A stretch of 64,000 bases of DNA, taken from the NCBI GenBank assembly GCA_052117605.1, contig JBQKIT010000014.1. One strand, written 5' to 3'. Source of the stretch: CAG-791 sp000431495. Its GTDB lineage: Bacteria; Bacillota; Clostridia; Lachnospirales; Lachnospiraceae. Position 1 is the first letter of the stretch. Each line of letters starts with the position of its first letter. The notes beneath the pieces are model-generated. The model saw only the letters and a program-made list of their open reading frames with translations, did not search any database and was not told the origin of the DNA. Below are positions 26,377-34,399 of this stretch, in pieces. A program made the translations under genes and the position numbers.

Positions 26377-27102
26377 ATGCAGGAACTGGTGACTTATTTT
26401 CATGAATTTAATATTGCATCGGTGAGTCTCAGACTTTTTATGGCTATGATTGCAGGTGCATTTATAGGCGTCGAGAGGGGGAGAAGAGGAAATCCTGCAG
26501 GACTTCGTACCTATATGCTGGTCAGCATTGGGTCGGCACTTACCATGCTGATCAGCATGTATGATTATCAGATGATTCATGGACAGTGGGCAGAGCTGGC
26601 CGCCGTATATGATATTTCTGTAGATGTTTCCAGATATTCCGCCAAGGTAACCAGTGGAATCGGCTTTCTGGCCGCAGGGAGTATCCTTGTCAACCGGCGT
26701 AAGAGAGTCAAAGGTGTGACTTCGGCGGCTAGTTTATGGGCAAGTGCGTGCATGGGGATTTCAATCGGTGCGGGGTATTACGGATGCATCCTGATTGGAT
26801 TTCTGATGATCCATTTCATCAATGTATTTCTGTTCCCGGTGTCGGGATGGGTGGCTGCCAAGTCAAGAGATATGAGCATCTATGTGGAGTATGACGGCTT
26901 CTGTAATCTGAAGGAAGTTCTGGAAGCGCTGCATCAGACAGATGTATTGATCTTCGATGTAGATATAGACAAAGGGCAGAAGAAAAGCGGTAAAAAATCG
27001 AGTGCGGTGATTTTCATGCGTCTGCCAAAGAAAATCGATCATGGAACGGTACTGAAACATCTGATGAGACTTCCCTGTGTACAGGAAGTTAACGAGGTCT
27101 AG
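26377..27102 (+). CDS. MgtC/SapB family membrane protein, first copy
   Basis: A 241-residue MgtC-family protein with four to five membrane segments in the first 150 residues (GAFIGVERGRRGNPAGLRTYMLVSIGSAL and SGIGFLAAGSILVNRRKRVKG are the family signatures) and a soluble C-terminal domain. MgtC proteins in pathogens inhibit the F-type ATP synthase and affect magnesium, phosphate and ATP balance; roles in commensals are little known. Start 26377 is chosen because the MgtC motif begins soon after; an upstream ATG at 26326 would add 17 residues without a better ribosome binding site. The second copy follows after 11 bases. Confidence 0.85.
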   Translation: MQELVTYFHEFNIASVSLRLFMAMIAGAFIGVERGRRGNPAGLRTYMLVSIGSALTMLISMYDYQMIHGQWAELAAVYDISVDVSRYSAKVTSGIGFLAAGSILVNRRKRVKGVTSAASLWASACMGISIGAGYYGCILIGFLMIHFINVFLFPVSGWVAAKSRDMSIYVEYDGFCNLKEVLEALHQTDVLIFDVDIDKGQKKSGKKSSAVIFMRLPKKIDHGTVLKHLMRLPCVQEVNEV

Positions 27103-27113
27103 AGGAATTAATC

Positions 27114-27809
27114 ATGATTACAGGACTTGAAACACTTCGTGGTTTTAGCATGCTGTCCACGTTAGCCAAAATGCTGTGTGCGATGATCTGTGGCGGAGCC
27201 ATTGGGCTGGAACGAGAATATAAAGGAAGATCAGCGGGATTTCGGACTCATATTCTGATCTGTCTTGGGGCCTGCATGACTGCAATGACAGGCCAGTATA
27301 TTGTCATTGTTCTGCACTATTCTGCAGATATGGCCAGATTGGGAGCTCAGGTTATTGCGGGTATTGGTTTTATCGGAGCCGGAGCAATTATTGTTACGAA
27401 GAAGAATCAGGTGAAGGGATTGACAACGTCTGCAGGACTTTGGGCGACGGCCATAACGGGGCTGGCCTTTGGATCTGGCTTTTATGAAGGCGGTGTGTTG
27501 ACAACGGTATTGATTCTTCTGGCAGAGACTGTTTTGTCGAGATACGAGTATGCATCTCACAATTATGTCAGACGTCAGATCCTGTATGTGGAATTTACAA
27601 GACGGGCAGCCTTTGATTTTATCATGAGCGAGATGAAAACCAGAGGAGACCGTATCGAAGAGGTTGAAATGACCCAGGATGGAGAAACAAAAGAACGTAA
27701 CGGAAAAACGCAGCGGGCTTATGTATATTACAGAGCGGCTGAAAAAGAAACTGAAGTTGAAACAAACTGGGTGGAAATACCTGGAATTGATCTGGTAGAG
27801 CTCATCTGA
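27114..27809 (+). CDS. MgtC/SapB family membrane protein, second copy
   Basis: A 231-residue paralogue of the preceding gene with the same architecture: four or five membrane segments (GGAIGLEREYKGRSAGFRTH and GIGFIGAGAIIVTKKNQVKG) and a C-terminal soluble domain carrying a charged insert (ETKERNGKTQRAYVYY). The two copies are clearly diverged, so this is not a recent duplication, and they may form a heteromer. It starts 11 bases after the first copy, with AGAGGAA upstream. Position inside a sugar and phosphate-ester operon supports a part in phosphate or magnesium balance during catabolism, which is an inference. Confidence 0.86.
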   Translation: MITGLETLRGFSMLSTLAKMLCAMICGGAIGLEREYKGRSAGFRTHILICLGACMTAMTGQYIVIVLHYSADMARLGAQVIAGIGFIGAGAIIVTKKNQVKGLTTSAGLWATAITGLAFGSGFYEGGVLTTVLILLAETVLSRYEYASHNYVRRQILYVEFTRRAAFDFIMSEMKTRGDRIEEVEMTQDGETKERNGKTQRAYVYYRAAEKETEVETNWVEIPGIDLVELI

Positions 27810-27841
27810 GATACATGGCAGAGAGCAGGGGGACAAATAAA

Positions 27842-29137
27842 ATGGCAAATCATCTGATTGTGGTCAGCGTGGATGCACTGGTTTATGAGGATCTGGAATT
27901 ACTGGGAAAGCAGCCGAATGTAAAACGACTGCTTGAAAACGGAAGCCTCGTGCGGCATATGCGGACCGTGTATCCGAGTCTGACACATATTGTACATACA
28001 ACACTTATGACGGGGTGTACGCCGGATAAGACCGGAATCATTGCAAACGAGCATTTTGAACCGGGAAATGCCAGGCCGTCCTGGTACAACGCTTTGGATG
28101 AGGTGCAGTGTGAGACACTTTTTCATGCAGCGAAGAAAAAGGGACTGCGTACATGCTCCTGCCGTTGGCCGCTGACCGCCGGCGGCTTCGATGTCATCGA
28201 TTATCTGGTTCCTGAAATCATGGATGAGGACAGAGAAGGCGCTGCGGACCTTCTGGAAGTTCACAGGAAAATGTGTTCTCCGGAAATTTATGAAGACATT
28301 ATTCTTCCGAATATCGGAATTCTGGACTGGAGTAAGTCCAAGCATCCCACGGATGAAGAGTTTCAGATTACCTGCGCCTGCGACATTATCCGTAAATATA
28401 AGCCGAATCTTGTGCTGACGCATCCGAGCTTTGTGGATGATACGAGGCATCGGTACGGTTTGTTCAGTGACAAGCTGAATGAGGCTTTGATTGCCACAGA
28501 TCGCTGGATTGGCATGCTGTTGGATGCCGTGCGGGATGCAGGGATTGAGGATGATACGAATATAGCAATTGTCAGTGATCACGGGCATCTGGAAGAAGTG
28601 CGCAGCATTGCTTTCAACGTATTTCTGAAAGAAAAAGGATACATTGATACCGACGAGCAGGGGAACGTAACCGGCTGGCGCGCTTATGCCAAGGGCTGCG
28701 GTTTGTCGGCAGAGATTTATGTATCGGAAGCCGGAGACAAGGAGGAGGTTTATCGGGACCTTTGCAGCATGGCAAGGGCTGGAATTTACGGGATTTCCGA
28801 GGTCCTGACGGCAGAAGAGGCAGAAACCAGGTACGGAATCTGCGGTGCATTCTCCTTTATTGTGGAAACAGACGGCTACTCGGATTTCTGCGATGAATGG
28901 CTGGGAGAAGCAGTGATTCCCGCAGAACGTGCGGCGTTCCGATATGGACATTCTGATCACGGTCATATGCCGGAAAAGGGACCTCAGCCTCCGATGATTG
29001 TCTGCGGACCTGATTTTAAGCAGGGAGAGCAGCTGGATAATGGAAAGGTTGTGGATGAAGCACCTACCTTTGCAAGAGTTCTCGGGCTGGATCTTCCTGA
29101 GGCACAGGGCCGGGTAATGGAAGCTCTGCTTCGGTAA
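27842..29137 (+). CDS. NPP/alkaline phosphatase-superfamily phosphohydrolase
   Basis: A 431-residue cytosolic member of the alkaline phosphatase superfamily, nucleotide pyrophosphatase/phosphodiesterase (NPP) type. Metal and catalytic elements visible are the N-terminal VVSVDAL Asp, the nucleophile Thr region YPSLTHIVHTTLMTGCTPDKTGI, SDHGHLEEV, and HSDHGHMPEKGPQ near the C-terminus. Enzymes of this type cleave phosphodiesters or phosphomonoesters such as glycerophosphocholine and nucleotides. There is no signal peptide, which is unusual for NPPs and implies an imported substrate. Start 27842 follows AGGGGGAC at a good distance; an upstream in-frame ATG at 27815 does not. Substrate unknown. 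Confidence 0.82.
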   Translation: MANHLIVVSVDALVYEDLELLGKQPNVKRLLENGSLVRHMRTVYPSLTHIVHTTLMTGCTPDKTGIIANEHFEPGNARPSWYNALDEVQCETLFHAAKKKGLRTCSCRWPLTAGGFDVIDYLVPEIMDEDREGAADLLEVHRKMCSPEIYEDIILPNIGILDWSKSKHPTDEEFQITCACDIIRKYKPNLVLTHPSFVDDTRHRYGLFSDKLNEALIATDRWIGMLLDAVRDAGIEDDTNIAIVSDHGHLEEVRSIAFNVFLKEKGYIDTDEQGNVTGWRAYAKGCGLSAEIYVSEAGDKEEVYRDLCSMARAGIYGISEVLTAEEAETRYGICGAFSFIVETDGYSDFCDEWLGEAVIPAERAAFRYGHSDHGHMPEKGPQPPMIVCGPDFKQGEQLDNGKVVDEAPTFARVLGLDLPEAQGRVMEALLR

Positions 29138-29189
29138 AACAAAGGCGGAAGGAACAGGCGAAAGCTTCCGGATAAAAAGAAAGGTTATT

Positions 29190-30476
29190 ATGAGGGGACA
29201 GTACAGAAAGGTGGATGAGCGAACAGGAAAAATACTGTTCTGGCTGAGCTGGCTGGTATATTTTTCCTCCTACCTGGGGAGATTGAATTATTCTTCGGCG
29301 ATGTCATCCATTATGCTGGACGGAATTCTGACAAGATCTCAGGCAGGAGCGATCAGTATGGCGTATTTTTTCGCCTATGGAATCGGGCAGCTGTGCAACG
29401 GAATTCTGGGAGACCGGTGGAAGCCTGAGAATATGGTGTTTTTCGGCCTGTCCGGTGCCGGAGTGGTTAACTGCCTGATGGGCTTTGCAGGAAGATTTCC
29501 GGAAATGATTATGCTCTGGGGAATCAACGGTTATCTTCAGGCCATGATCTGGCCGCCGCTAATCCGGATTTTTGCAGAGCGATATACGGAAGATCGGAAA
29601 ATGAAATACATTGTGAACATCGCGTCCAGCATGGCGATCGGGACGCTGATGTCATATTTTCTGTCAGCAGGTACCATGAAGCTTTGGGGGTGGAAAGCTG
29701 TGTTTTTCACAGCGGCAGGTGTAATGCTTCCATTGGCGATTCTGTGGATATTCGGCTTTCGGTGGATCAACCGCGTGTCCGGAAATGCGGAGGGTATATC
29801 CGGAGAAGGCACTACGGTTATTGCAGAGAAGCAGACAAAAACTGTACATGAGAAAGAGAGTGTTTCATTTGCGTATTTACTGAAAACCAGCGGCCTTCTG
29901 ATGATATTGTTCCCGGTTTGGATTCATGGGATGCTGAAGGATGGTGTCACACAGTGGGTTCCGACGTACATCTGTGACAGCTATGACGTTTCGGCTTCCT
30001 TCTCTGTGATCATGACGATGATTCTTCCGGTGATTAATCTGAGTGGAGCATATCTGGCGAGATTTGTTCAGAAAAGAAGACCGGACAGGGAGATGGAGAA
30101 CTCGGCGATTTTCTTCGCTGTTGCAACAATTGCACTTGCAGGTCTCCTTCTGCTCAATGGTGCGAATGCGATCCTTTCGATTCTTTTGTTTGCTGTGATT
30201 ACGTCCTCGATGCTGGCGGTGAACACCCTGTATATCAGTATGATCCCCATGCACTTTGAATCTCTGGGAAGGGTTTCAACAGTTTCCGGTTTTCTGAACG
30301 CCATGGCATACATCGGAAGTGCGGTTTCCACGTTTACGATCGGCGTAATGGTAGAAAAAAACGGATGGAGTATGACAATTATGGGCTGGATTCTGCTGAC
30401 GGCTGCAGCACTGGTGATTGCTGCCGGGCTGAAAAGGAAAACTTTTTGCGCAGATACGGTTTCAGAAAGTCATTGA
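29190..30476 (+). CDS. MFS transporter, organophosphate:phosphate antiporter-like
   Basis: A 428-residue major facilitator with about twelve membrane segments. The layout, with FSSYLGRLNYSSAM in the first helix, GDRWKPENMVFFGL between helices 2 and 3, and a central cytosolic loop of about 40 residues (EGISGEGTTVIAEKQ...), resembles the organophosphate:phosphate antiporter (OPA) group that includes GlpT and UhpT. Those exchange sugar or glycerol phosphates for inorganic phosphate. I infer uptake of, or exchange for, a phosphorylated metabolite handled by the flanking phosphoesterases; a general solute role cannot be excluded. It sits 52 bases after the NPP gene and nine before the HAD gene. 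Confidence 0.78.
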   Translation: MRGQYRKVDERTGKILFWLSWLVYFSSYLGRLNYSSAMSSIMLDGILTRSQAGAISMAYFFAYGIGQLCNGILGDRWKPENMVFFGLSGAGVVNCLMGFAGRFPEMIMLWGINGYLQAMIWPPLIRIFAERYTEDRKMKYIVNIASSMAIGTLMSYFLSAGTMKLWGWKAVFFTAAGVMLPLAILWIFGFRWINRVSGNAEGISGEGTTVIAEKQTKTVHEKESVSFAYLLKTSGLLMILFPVWIHGMLKDGVTQWVPTYICDSYDVSASFSVIMTMILPVINLSGAYLARFVQKRRPDREMENSAIFFAVATIALAGLLLLNGANAILSILLFAVITSSMLAVNTLYISMIPMHFESLGRVSTVSGFLNAMAYIGSAVSTFTIGVMVEKNGWSMTIMGWILLTAAALVIAAGLKRKTFCADTVSESH

Positions 30477-30485
30477 GGGGCAGGA

Positions 30486-31349
30486 ATGAAGAATACGACA
30501 AATAGCACAGATTATTTTGGAAAGGATGCAGATCCTCTGAAGAACAAGCGACTGTTCCTGCTCGATATGGATGGAACCATTTATCAGGAAAATACCGTCT
30601 TTGACGGGACGAAGCAGATGCTGGATTACATCCGTGACAGCGGCGGGCGGTATGTTTTCATTACGAACAATTCATCGAAGTCCGTGAAGGACTATATGGA
30701 TAAGGTACATCAGATGGGGCTTCCGGCAGAGGCAGAGAACTTCTTTACCTCCACACAGGCGACGATTCTGTATCTGAAGGAGCATTTTCCGGACGCACTG
30801 GTTTATTGTCAGGGGACAAAATCCATGATTTCGGAGTTGCTTGATGCCGGTATCCGCGTGACCGAAGAGGTGCGGGACGGAATTGATGTGGTGCTGGTTG
30901 GCTTTGACATGGAGCTTACGATGCAAAAGCTTCGTAACACCTGTGAGATTCTGACCTGTCAGAGCCCGGCTTATATTGCTACCAATCCGGATGAATGCTG
31001 TCCGGTATCGTTTGGAGAAACAGCCGGATTTGTGCCGGACTGCGGCTCCATGTGCTATGGAATCGAAAAGGCAACCGGGAAGTGGCCTGTTTTCATTGGA
31101 AAGCCGGAGCCGACAATGATTGACATTGTCCGGAATAAATTCGGATATACCAGGGAAGAAACGCTGGTGATCGGGGATCGCCTGTATACCGATATTGCTT
31201 CCGGAAACAATGCGGGGGTTGATACGGTGTGCGTGCTGAGCGGAGAAGCCTCGGAGGGGGATATCCGAAACAGTGAAGAGAAGCCCGCGTATACCTTCCG
31301 GGACATCAAAGCGTTGTGGAGATATTGCGATGCGGCGCAGGGAAGGTGA
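30486..31349 (+). CDS. HAD-IIA phosphatase, NagD/PGP-like
   Basis: A 287-residue HAD-IIA phosphatase. The nucleophile motif is LLDMDGTIYQ, motif II is FITNNSSKS, the C2 cap lies about 90-190 with motif III Lys in GKPEPTMIDI, and motif IV is VIGDRLYTDIASGNNAG. Relatives dephosphorylate p-nitrophenyl phosphate, phosphoglycolate, glycerol phosphate or nucleotides. It ends the run that began at 20556, nine bases after the transporter, and would be a natural last step for releasing phosphate from an imported organophosphate. A 23-residue N-terminal tail precedes the domain. AGGGGCAGG precedes the ATG. Confidence 0.87.
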   Translation: MKNTTNSTDYFGKDADPLKNKRLFLLDMDGTIYQENTVFDGTKQMLDYIRDSGGRYVFITNNSSKSVKDYMDKVHQMGLPAEAENFFTSTQATILYLKEHFPDALVYCQGTKSMISELLDAGIRVTEEVRDGIDVVLVGFDMELTMQKLRNTCEILTCQSPAYIATNPDECCPVSFGETAGFVPDCGSMCYGIEKATGKWPVFIGKPEPTMIDIVRNKFGYTREETLVIGDRLYTDIASGNNAGVDTVCVLSGEASEGDIRNSEEKPAYTFRDIKALWRYCDAAQGR

Positions 31350-31390
31350 CCGGAAACAGTGGGAAACCGTGGAGAAAGTATAAATCGGAT

Positions 31391-31419
31391 TTGACAATTG
31401 TTCGCAGATGACTTAGCAT
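31391..31419 (+). promoter_or_regulatory. Promoter of the MATE pump gene
   Basis: A strong TTGACA at 31391-31396, a 17-base spacer and TAGCAT at 31414-31419. Transcription from here would pass through a terminator hairpin before the MATE gene. Confidence 0.65.
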
Positions 31420-31475
31420 GAACCGGAGCAAAACCCGGGAGATCGGGCGCGGATTTTTGAGAGTGCATCTTTTTC

Positions 31476-31521
31476 GCCGCACGGTGTCAGAGCATTATGT
31501 TCTGACGCTGTGCGGCTTTTT
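31476..31521 (+). terminator. Terminator hairpin in the MATE leader
   Basis: A seven-base-pair outer stem (GCCGCAC at 31476 with GTGCGGC at 31510-31516), an internal TGTCAGA/TCTGACG stem and a TTTTT tract end ten bases before the MATE ribosome binding site. It can end the long upstream operon or act as an attenuator for the pump. Confidence 0.75.
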
Positions 31522-31545
31522 ATGTGGAACGGGAGGAAGAACAAT

Positions 31546-32892
31546 ATGATGGACCAGAGCTTTATGAAAACAAAGCCGGTGCTGCCGCTTGTGGTTTCGA
31601 TGTCGATGCCGATGGTGCTGTCGATGCTTGTGAATGCGCTGTACAACATTGTGGACAGCTTTTTCATTGCAAGGATCAGCGAGGACGCAATGACGGCTCT
31701 GTCGCTGGTCTTCCCGCTGCAGAACATTGCAGGCGCGGTCTGCATCGGTTTTGGCGTTGGCGTCAATGCGGCAGTGGCGTTTTATCTGGGAGCGGGGAGA
31801 CAGAAGGATGCGGACGGCGCAGCATCGCTGGGAGTCCTGCTTTCGCTGGTGCATGCAGTTCTTCTTACGATTGTTCTGTCTCTGGCGGCGAGGCCGTTTC
31901 TGCAGGCATTTACGGATGATCCAGCGGTACTGGATTATGGAATGCGCTATGCGCGGATCGTGATCGTGTTCTCCGTCATCAATCAGGTTTCCCTGGTTTA
32001 TGAGAAGCTGTTTCAGGCAATCGGAAGCATGAAGGTGTCCATGGCCAGCATGATGGCAGGCTGCATTGTGAATGTCATTCTGGATCCGATGATGATTTTC
32101 GGCTTTGGACCGATCCCTGCTATGTCGATCGAGGGAGCCGCCTATGCAACGATCATCGGACAGGCGGTGACACTTGCGGTTTATCTGGTTCTCTGGAAAA
32201 AAGGACGACTCCATCTTCATATTTCTCTGCGGGAGGGCTGGGAAAATCGGCGTTTTACGGGGCGGCTGTACAATGTGGGCATTCCGGCTACACTGAATCA
32301 GGCACTTCCCTCCATTCTGATTACCATGCTGAACGGAATTCTTGCAGGATATTCGCAGACGGGAATTCTGATCCTTGGCATTTATTACAAGCTTCAGACC
32401 TTCATTTATCTGACCGCAAACGGCATTGTACAGGGTATCCGGCCTCTGGTTGCCTACAATTATGGAGCAGGAGAAGAAAAGAGAGTGGGAAGTATTTTCC
32501 GGACAGCGCTTGGCATGGCTCTTGCGGTGATGGGAGTCGGAACCGTGATCTGTGTCTTTGCTCCGGAGTGGTGCATCGGACTGTTTACGGGAAATCCGGA
32601 AACGATCCTTCAGGGAGCTGCGGCGCTTCGAATCATCAGTGCGGGATTTCTCATCTCCGCCGTGTCTGTCACGGCAGCCGGAACGCTGGAGGGACTCGGA
32701 ATGGGAGGAGCATCCTTTATCATTTCACTGCTGCGCTACCTTGTGGTGATTCTGCCTGCAGCATACCTTCTGAGCCGGGCATTTGGAATGAACGGAGTAT
32801 GGATGGCCTTCCCGGCAGCAGAGTTTTTCTCCGCCGGAGCAGCAATCGTTCTGTACCGGAGGGTGCGCAGGAAAAGCCCGACGACCCGATGA
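31546..32892 (+). CDS. MATE family multidrug/metabolite exporter
   Basis: A 448-residue multi-antimicrobial extrusion protein with twelve predicted membrane segments. The first half begins LPLVVSMSMPMVLSMLVNALYNIVDSFFIARISEDAMTALSL-like and has the GFGVGVNAAVAFYLGAGRQ motif; the second repeat includes IPATLNQALPSILITMLNGIL and YNYGAGEEKRV. Such proteins export cationic drugs or metabolites by Na+ or H+ antiport. ATG 31546 follows GGGAGGAA, whereas the earlier in-frame ATG at 31510 lies within the terminator stem. A strong promoter and terminator lie in front, so it forms its own unit. Substrate unknown. Confidence 0.9.
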   Translation: MMDQSFMKTKPVLPLVVSMSMPMVLSMLVNALYNIVDSFFIARISEDAMTALSLVFPLQNIAGAVCIGFGVGVNAAVAFYLGAGRQKDADGAASLGVLLSLVHAVLLTIVLSLAARPFLQAFTDDPAVLDYGMRYARIVIVFSVINQVSLVYEKLFQAIGSMKVSMASMMAGCIVNVILDPMMIFGFGPIPAMSIEGAAYATIIGQAVTLAVYLVLWKKGRLHLHISLREGWENRRFTGRLYNVGIPATLNQALPSILITMLNGILAGYSQTGILILGIYYKLQTFIYLTANGIVQGIRPLVAYNYGAGEEKRVGSIFRTALGMALAVMGVGTVICVFAPEWCIGLFTGNPETILQGAAALRIISAGFLISAVSVTAAGTLEGLGMGGASFIISLLRYLVVILPAAYLLSRAFGMNGVWMAFPAAEFFSAGAAIVLYRRVRRKSPTTR

Positions 32893-32921
32893 CATTTGGT
32901 CGGATGAATGCAATCCCCCTC

Positions 32922-32950
32922 TTGCCAAGCGCTGGCACAAATGGTACAAT
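32922..32950 (+). promoter_or_regulatory. Promoter of rpmE
   Basis: TTGCCA at 32922-32927, a 17-base spacer and TACAAT at 32945-32950 give a good sigma-A promoter about 165 bases ahead of rpmE. It begins 29 bases after the MATE stop. Confidence 0.7.
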
Positions 32951-32956
32951 CATACC

Positions 32957-33113
32957 GCTGTTCTGAGTGGAACAGCTGTGAGGCCGTCATACCTGCCGAA
33001 TCGCGGACGTTCCGCGCGGGACAGGGTTCCCGGTGTTCGGGCGCGGCGGCTCATGTAGGTGAGTGAATGATAGATCATTCACGACAGCGCTTGCACGAAG
33101 GAGGTAGTCGAAC
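32957..33113 (+). promoter_or_regulatory. Long rpmE leader, possible L31 autoregulatory RNA
   Basis: About 157 bases of untranslated leader run from the predicted start to the rpmE ATG. It is GC-rich in the middle and ends with a nine-base-pair hairpin (GTGAATGAT/ATCATTCAC, about 33061-33080) shortly before the ribosome binding site. L31 leaders are a known class of ribosomal-protein feedback RNAs in Firmicutes, but I cannot confirm the consensus by eye. Confidence 0.4.
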
Positions 33114-33314
33114 ATGAGAGAAGGAATTCATCCTCAGTATTATCAGGCAACCGTAACCTGCAACTGCGGCAATACTTTCGTAACCGGATCCACTGTTTCC
33201 GAGATCCACGTCGAAGTTTGCTCCAAGTGCCATTCTTTCTACACTGGCCAGCAGAAGGCAGCAAATGCTAAGGGTCGCATTGATAAGTTCAACAAGAAAT
33301 ACGGTCTTAAATAA
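33114..33314 (+). CDS. rpmE: 50S ribosomal protein L31, zinc-binding form
   Basis: A 66-residue L31 ([22 protein letters not shown]). It is the zinc-binding (C+) form, with CNC at 16-18 and CSKC at 36-39. GGAGG precedes the ATG. Non-zinc paralogues (rpmE2) that replace it under zinc starvation are not in the window. The gene has its own promoter and a strong terminator, so it is monocistronic, although DUF1385, prmC and prfA follow in the usual order. Confidence 0.97.
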   Translation: MREGIHPQYYQATVTCNCGNTFVTGSTVSEIHVEVCSKCHSFYTGQQKAANAKGRIDKFNKKYGLK

Positions 33315-33337
33315 GATAGTGATTTCAAGCGATGACG

Positions 33338-33377
33338 GAGGTTGGAGCAGGAGGCTGCCCCAACCTCTTTGTTTTTT
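33338..33377 (+). terminator. Intrinsic terminator after rpmE
   Basis: GAGGTTGG at 33338-33345 pairs with CCAACCTC at 33360-33367, with an inner GCAG/CTGC stem, followed by TTTGTTTTTT. It ends 53 bases before the DUF1385 gene. Confidence 0.9.
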
Positions 33378-33430
33378 ATTATGTTCAACCTGGGCAGGTG
33401 CTGATGTGGCAGCACTAAGAGGATACGAAA

Positions 33431-34399
33431 GTGGCAAAGAGAAGAAGACGGCAGCGCTATTCCGGAATCGGCGGACAGGCGGTTCTCGAGGGCGTGATGA
33501 TGCGCAATAAGAGTCAGATGGCGGTTGCGGTAAGGAAGCCGGATGGCGAAATTGAGGTGGGAGTGGACGAATACCATGGCATCGGCGAGAAGACCATCTG
33601 GGCAAGGCTTCCGCTGGTTCGCGGAGTGCTGTCCTTTGTGGATTCTCTGATTACCGGAATGAAGGCAATGAACTTCTCCAGTGCGTTCTATGACGATGAG
33701 AATGACAGCGGGAAATCCCCGGAGAAGAAGGAACGGGAAGAGGCGGTGATGACCGGCATTACGATCGTGATTTCACTGGTTCTTGCGGTGGGAATTTTCG
33801 CAGTGCTTCCGGTATTTCTGATGAAGCTGATGAGCGGTTGGATTCGGAGTGATGCCGTGATGGCAATTCTGGAGGGCGTGATCCGGCTGGCCATTTTCCT
33901 GATTTATATGATCGCTGTTTCCGCGATGAAGGACATCCGGAGGCTGTATGGCTATCACGGCGCGGAGCACAAATGCATCAACTGCATTGAAAGCGGACAG
34001 CCGCTGACAGTAGATAACGTGATGCGGAGCTCGCGCTTCCACAAGCGGTGCGGCAGTAACTTTATCGTGCTGATCCTTGTGATCAGTGTGATTTTGTTCT
34101 TCTTTATCCGCGTAGACAGCTTCGGAATGCGGATTCTGGTTCGTATTGCCATGATTCCGCTGATTGCCGGAATTTCCTTTGAGTTCCTGCGGTATGCGGG
34201 ACGCCATAACAATACATTTGTCAACATCATCTCGGCACCCGGTGTGTGGCTTCAGTACATCACAACCAAGGAGCCGGACGAGGGAATGGCGGAGGTTGCC
34301 ATTGCTTCGGTGGAGGCGGTTTTTGATTGGAGAGCATATCTGAAGAAGAATTTCGGGTATACCGAAGAGGAGTTGGATGCGAGCGGAAGAAGCATGTAA
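33431..34399 (+). CDS. DUF1385 membrane protein, YqhQ-like
   Basis: A 322-residue DUF1385 protein (YqhQ family, often labelled predicted metal-dependent enzyme). The N-terminal YSGIGGQAVLEGVMMRNKSQ motif is highly conserved, and the YHGAEHKCINCIESG and RFHKRCGSNF segments hold conserved His and Cys residues. Three to four hydrophobic segments lie about 115-145, 155-180 and 215-260. Its biochemical role is not established. Translation seems to start at GTG 33431, with AGAGGAT seven bases upstream and the conserved motif eleven residues later. It overlaps prmC by 23 bases. Confidence 0.88.
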   Translation: MAKRRRRQRYSGIGGQAVLEGVMMRNKSQMAVAVRKPDGEIEVGVDEYHGIGEKTIWARLPLVRGVLSFVDSLITGMKAMNFSSAFYDDENDSGKSPEKKEREEAVMTGITIVISLVLAVGIFAVLPVFLMKLMSGWIRSDAVMAILEGVIRLAIFLIYMIAVSAMKDIRRLYGYHGAEHKCINCIESGQPLTVDNVMRSSRFHKRCGSNFIVLILVISVILFFFIRVDSFGMRILVRIAMIPLIAGISFEFLRYAGRHNNTFVNIISAPGVWLQYITTKEPDEGMAEVAIASVEAVFDWRAYLKKNFGYTEEELDASGRSM

